A DNA stretch of 64,000 nucleotides from a candidate division LCP-89 bacterium B3_LCP (lineage in GTDB: Bacteria > Electryoneota > B3-LCP): assembly GCA_005223185.1 (NCBI GenBank), contig NJBN01000013.1, forward strand, positions 21,148-85,147, read 5' to 3'. The translations under genes and the position numbers were made by a program. Under the pieces are notes generated by a model. It made no database searches. It was not told the origin of the DNA and saw only the letters and a program-made list of their open reading frames with translations. Positions 52,729 through 60,469 of this stretch are shown in pieces; the stretch's first letter is position 1; each line of letters opens with the position of its first letter.

Positions 52729-54459
52729 ATGTTTCGCATACTGTTTATCTGTACCGGTAGTTCGGGGCGCAGCCAGATGGCTGCGGCTATCGCCAGGAGA
52801 TTCGCGCCCCCAAATGCGGAGATTGCCTGCGCTGGAGACTCAAACCAACCGGTGAACCTGCTGTCGGTTCAGGTCATGAAAGAATCGGGTGAATCGATTC
52901 CTGAGCAGACAGAGCACACGTTGGACGATATTAGTGCAGAGCAGTATGACGTGGTGATTACACTCTGCAACAAAGCCAGAGAGATATGTCCCACCTTCCC
53001 CGGTTCACCAGCCAGAATTCACTGGCCCTTGATCAATCCGGAACGTAAAAGCGATGATCAGGGTACAGATCAGGTAGAAGCCTTCCGGCAGGTAAGGGAT
53101 GAGATTCACCGGCGCGTGGAAGGTCTCTTCGAGCATGGCTTCTTAGATTCAATTCTCCAGGTCAGATTGACGTTTGCATCGCTATTAGAGAATCTGACAG
53201 ACGGCGTCATGGCTCACGATCTGGATCGGCAGATATACTATTTCAACGAGGCTGCACAGCGCATAACCGGTTATAATTACAAGGAGATAATAGGCAGAGA
53301 TTGTCATGACGCTTTTCCGGGGCGTTTCTGTGGAGGGGATTGTTCATTTTGTGAAGATGGCGCGGAGACGCATTCGAGGATAAGGTACCCGCAGACTTTC
53401 AATCACCGCGATGGCACCAAGCGTGATTTGGAGATGTCCGTAGTGACGGTAAATACAACGAATGGCGACGTCACCGGGGCTCTGGTTATCTTCCGGGATA
53501 TAACGGAAATTGTGCACGTGCGGCAGAAACTGGTGGAAAGCAGGGGTTTTCACGGGATAATAGGTCACCATTTCCACATGCAGAAGGTTTTTGACTCTAT
53601 TGGGGAGCTTGCCGAAGTCAATGTGCCGATTCTTATCCAGGGAGAGAGTGGAACAGGTAAAGAGATGGTGGCTACGGCATTGCACCAGTTAAGTTCACGT
53701 TCTTCGGGACCGTTCGTGCCGGTTAACTGTGGGGCGTTACCAGAAGGGACGCTTGAGAGCGAACTCTTCGGACATGTGAAAGGGGCGTTCACAGGTGCCA
53801 TTAGAAACAAGAAGGGGCGTTTCGAATTAGCCGAAGGAGGAACGATTTTTTTGGATGAGATCGGTGAAATATCACCTAAGATGCAGGTGCGACTTCTGCG
53901 AGTGCTACAGGAGAAGGCCTTTATTCCGGTCGGTGGTGAGAAGTTGATCAATGCTGACGTCCGCATCATCTGTGCGACCAACAAGGATCTGAAACATTTA
54001 ACCAAACAGGGAATATTTCGGGAAGACCTATACTACCGCCTGGCGGTTATTCCCCTTCAATTACCCAGTCTGCGCGATCGTGCCAGCGATATTCCTATTC
54101 TAACCGATCATTTCATGGATAAATTTTCCACCGATACCGGAATACAACCCAAAGAGATAACGCCGCATGCTCTTAATGTTCTTACCAGTTACAAATGGCC
54201 CGGAAATGTGCGCGAATTGAGGAATGCGATTCAATATGCCATGATAAAGTCTCAAGGAGGTGTGATTGAAGTCCAGCACCTTCCTGATGAACTGGTAACC
54301 GACAGAGATGCCAAGGTGCGTTTCGGTCCCGGGAGACCAGCTAAGATCGATCATAAATCAGTGGAAGCAGCGCTGGAAAAAACGGGTGGTAACAAGGCTA
54401 AAGCTGCCAGACTGCTGGGCATCAGCAGAACTTCATTGTACAGATACCTGCCTGAGTGA
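52729..54459 (+). CDS. Sigma-54 activator with ArsC-like thiol domain and Cys-rich PAS sensor
   Basis: This protein has 576 residues from ATG 52729 (the TTG three codons earlier has no advantage). Residues 1-135 match thioredoxin-coupled arsenate reductase/LMW phosphatase: the loop C8-TGSSG-R14-S, and Cys80 and Cys87 in TLCNKAREICP, which are the Cys10/82/89 relay of ArsC. The acid/base Asp of the HWGFDDP motif is Asn103 here (HWPLINP). Residues ~145-262 are a PAS domain with Cys192, 201, 205 and 208. The AAA+ domain (~280-515) has Walker A GESGTGKE, GAFTGA for sigma-54 contact and Walker B GGTIFLDE. The last ~45 residues are a Fis-type HTH (NKAKAARLLGISRTSLYRY). A matching sigma-54 promoter lies 300 bases downstream, so it probably controls the next operon in response to thiol redox or arsenical stress. 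Confidence 0.88.
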   Translation: MFRILFICTGSSGRSQMAAAIARRFAPPNAEIACAGDSNQPVNLLSVQVMKESGESIPEQTEHTLDDISAEQYDVVITLCNKAREICPTFPGSPARIHWPLINPERKSDDQGTDQVEAFRQVRDEIHRRVEGLFEHGFLDSILQVRLTFASLLENLTDGVMAHDLDRQIYYFNEAAQRITGYNYKEIIGRDCHDAFPGRFCGGDCSFCEDGAETHSRIRYPQTFNHRDGTKRDLEMSVVTVNTTNGDVTGALVIFRDITEIVHVRQKLVESRGFHGIIGHHFHMQKVFDSIGELAEVNVPILIQGESGTGKEMVATALHQLSSRSSGPFVPVNCGALPEGTLESELFGHVKGAFTGAIRNKKGRFELAEGGTIFLDEIGEISPKMQVRLLRVLQEKAFIPVGGEKLINADVRIICATNKDLKHLTKQGIFREDLYYRLAVIPLQLPSLRDRASDIPILTDHFMDKFSTDTGIQPKEITPHALNVLTSYKWPGNVRELRNAIQYAMIKSQGGVIEVQHLPDELVTDRDAKVRFGPGRPAKIDHKSVEAALEKTGGNKAKAARLLGISRTSLYRYLPE

Positions 54460-54481
54460 TAAATGTCATATAACACAGATA

Positions 54482-54725
54482 TGTAATATAAATATTATAA
54501 CACACCTATCCACACCCCGAAAACACCGCTCTTACCGCATCTATCTCATTCTCTCGCGAACCTATACTCATTTAATATAAGGCATTTAAGTACGCCTATC
54601 CACTGCTATGCCATCCTTTAAGTCACCTCTAATTAAATAACATAAAGTGTAATATAATTCCTGTGCAAATGAAGAGTTATTGTCTCTAAATAATCCCAAA
54701 ATTTCCTTAACACATTGTAATATAA
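54482..54725 (+). repeat. Three copies of TGTAATATAA upstream of the sigma-54 promoter
   Basis: Exact 10-base copies lie at 54482-54491, 54648-54657 and 54716-54725. The last is inside an inverted repeat (ACACATTG at 54710 and CAATGTGT at 54743). They sit 35-280 bases upstream of the promoter, where enhancer-binding activators bind. The region has no gene (54460-54814). Confidence 0.5.
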
Positions 54726-54759
54726 CGGTTAGCGGTTTTGCGCAATGTGTGTAAACTAT

Positions 54760-54775
54760 TGGCACATTAGTTGCT
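54760..54775 (+). promoter_or_regulatory. Sigma-54 (RpoN) promoter
   Basis: TGGCAC-ATTAG-TTGCT matches the consensus TGGCAC-N5-TTGCW exactly, with the -24 GG and -12 GC at the required spacing. Transcription should start near 54786, about 30 bases before the first gene of the macro/HdrD-REC/kinase operon. Confidence 0.85.
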
Positions 54776-54814
54776 CTTTATAAGTGCCAAGATGTTATTA
54801 TCTGAGTACAAACT

Positions 54815-55036
54815 GTGTCGAAATCCTTCAATACAAACATAGTAAAGGTGTTGCGACTGACGCGCGAGATGATGCTGCTTGCCGACCAGGGGGACAACAA
54901 CCGTCGCGATAAAAGCTGCGGCGTTTTGTATGGAACCCTGAGAGATGCGGCGTATAAACTGCGGCAGTTGGCGGAGAACGAGAGAACACAACATCAGCAG
55001 GATGGCGTCTGGGATATCGACGAGGTGACGCAATAA
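54815..55036 (+). CDS. Small conserved protein, first gene of the sigma-54 operon
   Basis: This protein has 73 residues from GTG 54815, about 30 bases after the predicted start of transcription. It is helical and charged: VLRLTREMMLLADQGD...CGVLYGTLRDAAYKLRQLAENE. I recall similar small proteins (…LADEGD…CGVLYGVLRDSAY…) next to sigma-54 regulators and redox genes in other anaerobes, but know no function. It has one cysteine and no membrane segment. ATG codons at about 54868 would remove the first 18 residues, which look conserved, so the GTG is preferred. It is 14 bases upstream of the macro-domain gene. Confidence 0.7.
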   Translation: MSKSFNTNIVKVLRLTREMMLLADQGDNNRRDKSCGVLYGTLRDAAYKLRQLAENERTQHQQDGVWDIDEVTQ

Positions 55037-55049
55037 TGGGAGTAAAGGA

Positions 55050-55580
55050 ATGTCTGTAAGTAAACAGATTAATCAATGTCAAGTTCGCCTGGAAATAGGC
55101 GACATAACGGATTTTGAAGTGGAAGTGTTTGTCTTCTATGCCAGAAAAGACTTGAAGTTGGGTACAGGATTTGGGAACGCTATCACCATGCGTGGCGGTC
55201 CTTCGATTCAAAAGGAGTTGGATGAATTTGGCACCGCAGAAGTGGCAAACGTCTTCATTACCGAAGCAGGGAATATGAAAGCTAAGCATATCATCCATGC
55301 TGTAGGTCCCAAGTTTCAGGAACCGGATATCGAGGAGAAGCTGGCTAGTACGGTTACCAATGCTCTGAAAAAAGCCACCGAGAAGGGTTTCAAGCAGATC
55401 GCCTTTCCCGCTATGGGGGCGGGTTTTTACGGGATTCCACTGCCGGATTGTGCTCGCATCATGTTTGAGAACATAGGCAATTACTTGCAAAACAGTTCTG
55501 ACTTTAAAGAGATAGTAGTCCGCGTGCTGGACAACCGCGAATATCAGCCGTTTTTAACTGAATTTGAGAACCTGAATTAA
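55050..55580 (+). CDS. Divergent macro-domain protein
   Basis: This 176-residue protein is a single macro domain: QVRLEIGDITDFEVEVFV at the start, AKHIIHAVGP in the middle and the diphosphate loop AFPAMGAGFYGIP (~125-137), with a final strand IVVRVLDN. Macro domains bind ADP-ribose. The motif that holds the catalytic asparagine (NAAN.xL.GGGV) reads YARKDLKLGTGFGNAI here, so ADP-ribose hydrolysis by the usual mechanism seems unlikely. A reader of ADP-ribose or of another nucleotide is more probable. It lies between the small conserved gene and the HdrE-like gene in the sigma-54 operon. Confidence 0.85.
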   Translation: MSVSKQINQCQVRLEIGDITDFEVEVFVFYARKDLKLGTGFGNAITMRGGPSIQKELDEFGTAEVANVFITEAGNMKAKHIIHAVGPKFQEPDIEEKLASTVTNALKKATEKGFKQIAFPAMGAGFYGIPLPDCARIMFENIGNYLQNSSDFKEIVVRVLDNREYQPFLTEFENLN

Positions 55581-55599
55581 CATAAGGAAAATCTAAAAA

Positions 55600-56274
55600 A
55601 TGAGCGACGCACTTCATTTCGCTTCACATAGACTGCAAGAGATTGCTTTAGTGACAATGGCAATCGTTTACGCTTTTAGAATCCGCTGGATTCTGAAGTT
55701 CCCGGCTGGCAAAGAACGTCAAGCACCCACCGGCACAGGCAGCCTCAAACCGAGAACCAGCATTATATATTCCTGGTTCAACATAGCTCAACCCTGGGCT
55801 ATGGAGAGCACCAGAACCAAGTTCTTCCTCTATGCTCAATTTGTAGTCTTCCATGTGGGTGTCGTGGCAGCTATCGGGCTATCTTTCGTGATTCCGTATG
55901 GACCTGGACTGCTGGAATCGCCCGCTCTGATGAATATTATCCGGATATTATGCTTCGCAGCGTTTTTAGTAGGAATCTTGCGCATTATCCGCCGGGTTGG
56001 ATCCAAACCGATGCGGGTCATTAGTTCACCGGATGATTACTTCTCACTGCTTCTGCTGACGGTCTGGTTCTTCTTCGCCGGTTTGGCTACCCCCAACAAC
56101 TACACAGGTGGTGAATTCATTTTAATGACCTATTTCTGGATGACCGCGTTTTTCCTCATCTACGTGCCGTTCAGCAAAATTTCACATTACCTGTATTATC
56201 CTTTCACGAGATTCTATCTGGGTAAAACGTTAGGACGGCGGGGAGTTTATCCGATGGTGAAAGGGCACAGGTGA
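55600..56274 (+). CDS. NarI/HdrE-like membrane cytochrome b subunit
   Basis: This 224-residue membrane protein has about five helices (~13-30, 75-95, 108-126, 145-165, 172-192). The arrangement, a histidine near helix 2 (VVFHVGVVAAIGLSFVIPYG), and the end PFSKISHYLYYPFTRFYLG resemble the gamma subunit of respiratory nitrate reductase and the HdrE/TmcC/DsrM type subunits. These bind b-type heme and pass electrons between quinol and an HdrD-like iron-sulfur partner. That partner is the next gene, 56 bases downstream. The overall similarity is recognisable, though heme ligands could not all be assigned. Confidence 0.75.
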   Translation: MSDALHFASHRLQEIALVTMAIVYAFRIRWILKFPAGKERQAPTGTGSLKPRTSIIYSWFNIAQPWAMESTRTKFFLYAQFVVFHVGVVAAIGLSFVIPYGPGLLESPALMNIIRILCFAAFLVGILRIIRRVGSKPMRVISSPDDYFSLLLLTVWFFFAGLATPNNYTGGEFILMTYFWMTAFFLIYVPFSKISHYLYYPFTRFYLGKTLGRRGVYPMVKGHR

Positions 56275-56330
56275 TCAGCTATCTATAACACCAAAATCCA
56301 CCAGAATGATGATACACAACGGAGAAAAAT

Positions 56331-58073
56331 ATGGGAAGAGTTAGATCTCATAATGCGGAAAAAGTCTTAGAAAGATTAGAGAAGAAGATAAATCGTCAAA
56401 TAGCGACCTCCCTGGCAGCTTGTGTGCACTGCGGTAACTGTTCGTCATGCTGTCATTACGTACTGGCGAATCCGGATGACCCGACCTACCAACCCTCATA
56501 TAAGGCAGATCAACTGCGGAAGCTCTTCAAAAGGCACGTTGATTGGACAGGGAGGGTGATTCCCTGGTGGGTGAAGGCTAAGAGCGTTTACACTGATGAA
56601 GAATTGGAAGAACTGAAGGACGTCGTCTTCGGGAAATGCACCAACTGCCGCCGTTGTTCCATCAATTGTCCCATGGGAGTGGATCACGCCACCTTCAATC
56701 GTATGGCAAGGGGGTTGCTGGTATCCGTGGGAATAATGCCGGAAGGGGTGGCGGTGGTCAGCAAGGACCAGTGGGAAATCGGCAATCAGATGGGGGTACT
56801 CAAGGAAGATTACATAGACACCCTTGAATGGATGGAAGAGGAGCTTCAGGAAGAATTTGGAAATCCGGAAGTGAAGATCCCCGTCGATAAGATGGATTGT
56901 GATATCGTTTATTCGATAAACCCGCGCGAAGTCAAATACGATCCGCGCACCATCGCTGATGCGGCTAAAATCTTCCATCTTGCCGGTGCCAACTGGACTA
57001 TGCCCAGTGAAGGCTGGGATATGACTAATTTCGGACTTTTTTCCGGAGATGACGATTTAGGTGGAGCAGTGGGACGCAGATTGTATGAGAAGGTGGAAGA
57101 ACTTCGAGGTGGCAGACTGGTCATTTCCGAATGTGGGCACGGTTACCGTTCCACGCGCTGTGAGGCTCCCAATTGGGGTAAGATAGACGTTCCCTTCGTC
57201 ATGGAGAGTTCCGTTATCACCATGCTGAACTACATAAAGCAGGGGCGCATCAAAGTGGATAAAATCAGGAACGAAGGATCATATACTTTCCATGATTCCT
57301 GCAACAACGCGCGAAGCTGTGGTCTATTCGAAGAGCCGCGAGAGCTGTTGAACTTAGTGGTTTCGGACATTCGGGAAATGTATCCCAACAGGACTGAAAA
57401 TTACTGCTGTACCGGAGGCGGTGGAGCTATGTCCATGTCGGAATATACGCCGTTGCGGTTGAAATCTGGCAAAATAAAGGCTGAGCAGTTGGAAGCAACG
57501 GGCGCGAATTTCGTTGTAACTTCCTGCCACAACTGCGTTGACGGTCTAACCGATATAATCCGCCATTATAAGCTTGATATGAAGGTTACTCAATTGGTAA
57601 ATTTAGTAGCCGAAGCTCTGGTAATTCCGGAGAAGGTTGTTGTTCCTGAAGAGGAGGTTCCTGTGGAAGTCGAAAAACCGGAAGAGGCAGCAATATTCGC
57701 GGGGAAGAAAATACTGGTTGTTGACGATGAACCGGATATTCGCATATTCTTCACATCCGTGCTGGAAGACAACGGCGCTACGGTTATCGAAGCGTCTGAT
57801 GGTGATCAGGCTATCGAAATGCTGCGTGCTGAAAAGCCAGACTTGGTTACGTTGGACTTGAACATGCCGGGTAAGGATGGTGGGCAGGTATTTGAAGCTA
57901 TTCGCAAAGATGAAGAATTAGCTCAGACGCGTGTCTGCATTGTAACCGGAAGGCCGGAACTGCGGCGCTTGATCTATGACCGTCCGGTAGCCCCACCGGA
58001 GGGGTACCTGGATAAACCGGTCGATGAAGAGACCTTGATCTTCAATTGCCGTAAGATTTTAGAACTGGGGTAA
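56331..58073 (+). CDS. HdrD-like iron-sulfur oxidoreductase fused to a receiver domain
   Basis: This is a 580-residue protein. Residues ~28-118 hold two 4Fe-4S motifs (Cys31, 34, 37, 40/41 and Cys103, 106, 109, 113). Residues ~185-425 correspond to the CCG region of heterodisulfide reductase HdrD; the second CCG motif is complete (Cys324/330, Cys359-Cys360, Cys399-x2-Cys402), the first is degenerate. After a Val/Glu/Pro-rich linker (~432-455) comes a response-regulator receiver domain (~458-578) with Asp465/Asp466, phospho-acceptor Asp509 in LVTLDLNMPG, Thr539 and Lys562 in DKPVD. Fusion of an electron-transfer subunit to a receiver is unusual. It suggests that phosphorylation controls electron flow, or that redox state gates the phosphorelay. 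The kinase gene follows directly. Confidence 0.92.
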   Translation: MGRVRSHNAEKVLERLEKKINRQIATSLAACVHCGNCSSCCHYVLANPDDPTYQPSYKADQLRKLFKRHVDWTGRVIPWWVKAKSVYTDEELEELKDVVFGKCTNCRRCSINCPMGVDHATFNRMARGLLVSVGIMPEGVAVVSKDQWEIGNQMGVLKEDYIDTLEWMEEELQEEFGNPEVKIPVDKMDCDIVYSINPREVKYDPRTIADAAKIFHLAGANWTMPSEGWDMTNFGLFSGDDDLGGAVGRRLYEKVEELRGGRLVISECGHGYRSTRCEAPNWGKIDVPFVMESSVITMLNYIKQGRIKVDKIRNEGSYTFHDSCNNARSCGLFEEPRELLNLVVSDIREMYPNRTENYCCTGGGGAMSMSEYTPLRLKSGKIKAEQLEATGANFVVTSCHNCVDGLTDIIRHYKLDMKVTQLVNLVAEALVIPEKVVVPEEEVPVEVEKPEEAAIFAGKKILVVDDEPDIRIFFTSVLEDNGATVIEASDGDQAIEMLRAEKPDLVTLDLNMPGKDGGQVFEAIRKDEELAQTRVCIVTGRPELRRLIYDRPVAPPEGYLDKPVDEETLIFNCRKILELG

Positions 58074-58089
58074 AATAGGTATATTGACC

Positions 58090-59541
58090 ATGGATCTGCC
58101 GTACAAAGAATATTTTGATGCTATTCCAGGTTATCTGACGGTCCAGAATCGCGACCTGAAGATCATTACCGCCAATGACCGTTTCAGGCAGGATTTCGGG
58201 GATCACGAGGGACGGTACTGCTACCAGGTGTACAAACAGCGCCCCGAACAATGTGAAATCTGTCCGGTAATGCGAACGTTCCATGACGGCCAGCGCCATC
58301 GCAGCGAGGAACAGGTTACCTGTCTGGATGGTACGGTAGTTTCCGTATTGGTTTACACCAAACCTATTCGCAATGAAAAGGGTGAGATAACAGAAGTGCT
58401 GGAGATGTCCACCGACATCACAGAGATAAAAGCGCTGCAGGAACAGATACGCATAAGTCAGAAGAAATACAGGACTCTTTTTGAAGAGGTTCCCTGCTAT
58501 ATATCCATGCAGGATAAAGAACTGAACATCTTCGATTCAAACAAGGCGTTCAAGGAGAAATTCGATACTGCGCTGGGGAAGAAATGTTACGAAGTATATA
58601 AACGGCGTAAGAATGAATGCTTCCCCTGCATGGTGCAAGATACTTTCAGGGATGGCAGGCAGCGCGTGCACGAAGAGGTCGTAACTTCAGACGATGGTCA
58701 GCCGCTGAATGTGCTGGTACATACCACTCCAATAAGGAATGTTGAGGGTGATATTATCAGCGTTATGGAGATGAGCGCTGACATCACCAGGATCAGAGAC
58801 CTGCAATCACAGCTCACTTCGATAGGGCTTTTGATCAGTTCGATTTCTCATGGTCTGAAGGGGCTGATCAACGGGCTGGATGGAGGCATCTATCTGGTAA
58901 ATTACGGTCTTAAAAAGGATAACCAGGAGCGGGTAGAAAAGGGCTGGGAAATTGTATTACGAAATGTGGGCAGGATCCGCAGCATGGTACTGGATATACT
59001 TTACTACGCCAAGGACCGGGAGCCCAACTGGGAAAAGTTATCTGCCACGAATGTGCTGGAAGAAATATTTAGTGTTATCGATACGAAAGCTCAAGAACAA
59101 GGGATAAAATTACAGCGAGATATCGATCTTGAAGTTGCTGATTTCGATGCTGATGAGCAGGCGATCCGTACATTGTTGATAAATCTGGCAGAGAATTCAC
59201 TTGATGCCTGTCGGTTGGACAAGAAGAAGGAAGATCATCAGGTGCAACTTAGCTTGCGCGGCGATATGGATCACGTGCGGTTTGAGATAGAGGACAATGG
59301 CATCGGCATGGATAATGAGACGCGGGAGAAAGCTTTCAGCCTCTTCTTCTCTTCCAAGGGGGGTGAAGGCACTGGCTTAGGATTATTCATATCGAATAAG
59401 ATAGCCCAGGCACATGGGGGTTCCATCACGCTGGATTCCGAACCGGGGAAGGGAACCAGGTTTATCGTTTCACTGCCGCGCAACCGCCCTATGGAAGCGA
59501 AGGAAGATGGAGGCGAAGCTAACGCTGAGAAGAAAGTCTAA
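58090..59541 (+). CDS. Soluble histidine kinase with two Cys-motif PAS domains
   Basis: This 483-residue protein starts at ATG 58090 (a TTG two codons before is possible). There is no membrane segment. PAS1 (~5-112) and PAS2 (~125-235) each carry C-x10-C-x2-C (Cys44/55/58 and Cys166/177/180) after GRYCYQVYK and GKKCYEVYK. The dimerisation segment has the phospho-acceptor candidate His254 in SSISHGLKGLINGLDGG. The ATPase domain has an N box (LINLAENSLDACR), G1 (IEDNGIGMD), F-like (FSLFFSSKGGEGTGLGLF, in part) and final G2 motifs. It should sense a cytoplasmic redox or metal signal and feed the receiver of the preceding gene and the free receiver that follows. Confidence 0.92.
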   Translation: MDLPYKEYFDAIPGYLTVQNRDLKIITANDRFRQDFGDHEGRYCYQVYKQRPEQCEICPVMRTFHDGQRHRSEEQVTCLDGTVVSVLVYTKPIRNEKGEITEVLEMSTDITEIKALQEQIRISQKKYRTLFEEVPCYISMQDKELNIFDSNKAFKEKFDTALGKKCYEVYKRRKNECFPCMVQDTFRDGRQRVHEEVVTSDDGQPLNVLVHTTPIRNVEGDIISVMEMSADITRIRDLQSQLTSIGLLISSISHGLKGLINGLDGGIYLVNYGLKKDNQERVEKGWEIVLRNVGRIRSMVLDILYYAKDREPNWEKLSATNVLEEIFSVIDTKAQEQGIKLQRDIDLEVADFDADEQAIRTLLINLAENSLDACRLDKKKEDHQVQLSLRGDMDHVRFEIEDNGIGMDNETREKAFSLFFSSKGGEGTGLGLFISNKIAQAHGGSITLDSEPGKGTRFIVSLPRNRPMEAKEDGGEANAEKKV

Positions 59542-59605
59542 AACCAATTTACCATATAGAAAATTCCGGGGGTATCAGTAGCATACAACCGGATGGAGGT
59601 TGAAA

Positions 59606-59989
59606 ATGTCTCAATCAAAAAAGGTGGTCTTGATAGTCGATGACGAGCCGGATACCTGTACCTATTTCTCTACCATACTACAGGATAACGGTTATGAAAC
59701 GGTTATTGCCTATGACGGTGCAGATGGAAGGGCGAAGTTGGAAGAGGCTGTCCCTGATCTCGTCACGCTTGACATCACCATGCCGGAGAAATCCGGGGTT
59801 CGACTATACCGTGAGATGAAAGAGAGCGATCAGTGGAAGAACGTCCCGGTGATAATAGTTACAGGCGTTTCCGGTGATTTTGAGAAGTTCATATCCACGC
59901 GCAGTCAGGTTCCTCCTCCGGAGGGCTACATGGCAAAGCCCATAGATCCCGATGAGTTTCTGAAGATAGCTAAGGAGCTGACTTCGTAG
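59606..59989 (+). CDS. Stand-alone response regulator receiver
   Basis: This is a 127-residue single receiver domain starting at ATG 59606, with GGAGG seven bases upstream (the TTG at 59600 is too close to that site). Asp pair in VDDEPD, phospho-acceptor in LVTLDITMPE, Thr in IVTG and Lys in AKPID are present. Before the final helix it carries an insertion, SQVPPPEGYMAKP, that matches RPVAPPEGYLDKP in the receiver fused to the HdrD-like protein, so the two are close paralogues. It has no output domain, so it may act by protein contact or as a phosphate sink. Confidence 0.92.
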   Translation: MSQSKKVVLIVDDEPDTCTYFSTILQDNGYETVIAYDGADGRAKLEEAVPDLVTLDITMPEKSGVRLYREMKESDQWKNVPVIIVTGVSGDFEKFISTRSQVPPPEGYMAKPIDPDEFLKIAKELTS

Positions 59990-60100
59990 GTTTGTTTTAG
60001 CATTTTATAAAGTATAGTTAGGCTGTCATTCTCGCAAGTTCCGTTTTAGCGAGGGGTTGCATGCCCCTGGCTCGTAGAGACGGGGCATGCTATACAGAAA

Positions 60101-60145
60101 GACATGCTTCGTCCCAGATAAATCTGTGCCAGAAGCATGCCACCC
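60101..60145 (-). repeat. Dispersed palindromic repeat, copy 2 (GGGTGGCATGyTTCTGG family)
   Basis: On the minus strand it begins GGGTGGCATGCTTCTGG and ends GGGACGAAGCATGTC, the same outline as the copy at 1209-1253. A further GGGGCATGC/GCATGCCCC hairpin lies just before it (60058-60090). The 178-base spacer holds no gene. Confidence 0.6.
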
Positions 60146-60177
60146 ACCGCTACTCGTGATAGTAAATGTCCGTGTGA

Positions 60178-60375
60178 TTAATCATCTTCCTCTTCGCAGC
60201 ATTCCCACTCTTCCATTTCCATCAGAGCACCCGTTCCCGCATCGATGTCTAATTCCATTATCGCTCTGGCTGGCGTAACCACAATGACCTCGTAGGTCAG
60301 ATAACCATCATCTTCATCCAGAATTAGCGCCAGATTTAGCTCGGGTGACAAATATACGTCGATAATTCCATCCAT
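60178..60375 (-). CDS. Small acidic protein, PepSY-like
   Basis: This is a 65-residue protein with a well placed ribosome site (AAGGA four bases before ATG). The core (LILDEDDGYLTYEVIVVTPARAIMELDIDAGTGALMEME, in part) resembles the second half of a PepSY domain, where a VYEVxV strand is followed by DAxTGxxL. It ends in a Cys-Cys acidic tail (EWECCEEEDD). It has no signal peptide. It could be a truncated or minimal PepSY unit. The role is unknown. Confidence 0.55.
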   Translation of the reverse strand: MDGIIDVYLSPELNLALILDEDDGYLTYEVIVVTPARAIMELDIDAGTGALMEMEEWECCEEEDD

Positions 60376-60469
60376 AAAATCCTTGCCAGTGCAAGGTCTT
60401 TAGTGTATATTAATCTCAAATTACACCTTCTTGTAATAGCGACAATAGAAAATGCAGGTGAATAATTAG

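Noticed and set aside
54482-54725. TGTAATATAA copies as a CRISPR or origin-type iteron array
   Set aside because: Only three copies with unequal spacing (166 and 68 bases), next to a sigma-54 promoter; activator sites are a simpler reading and no cas or replication gene is near.
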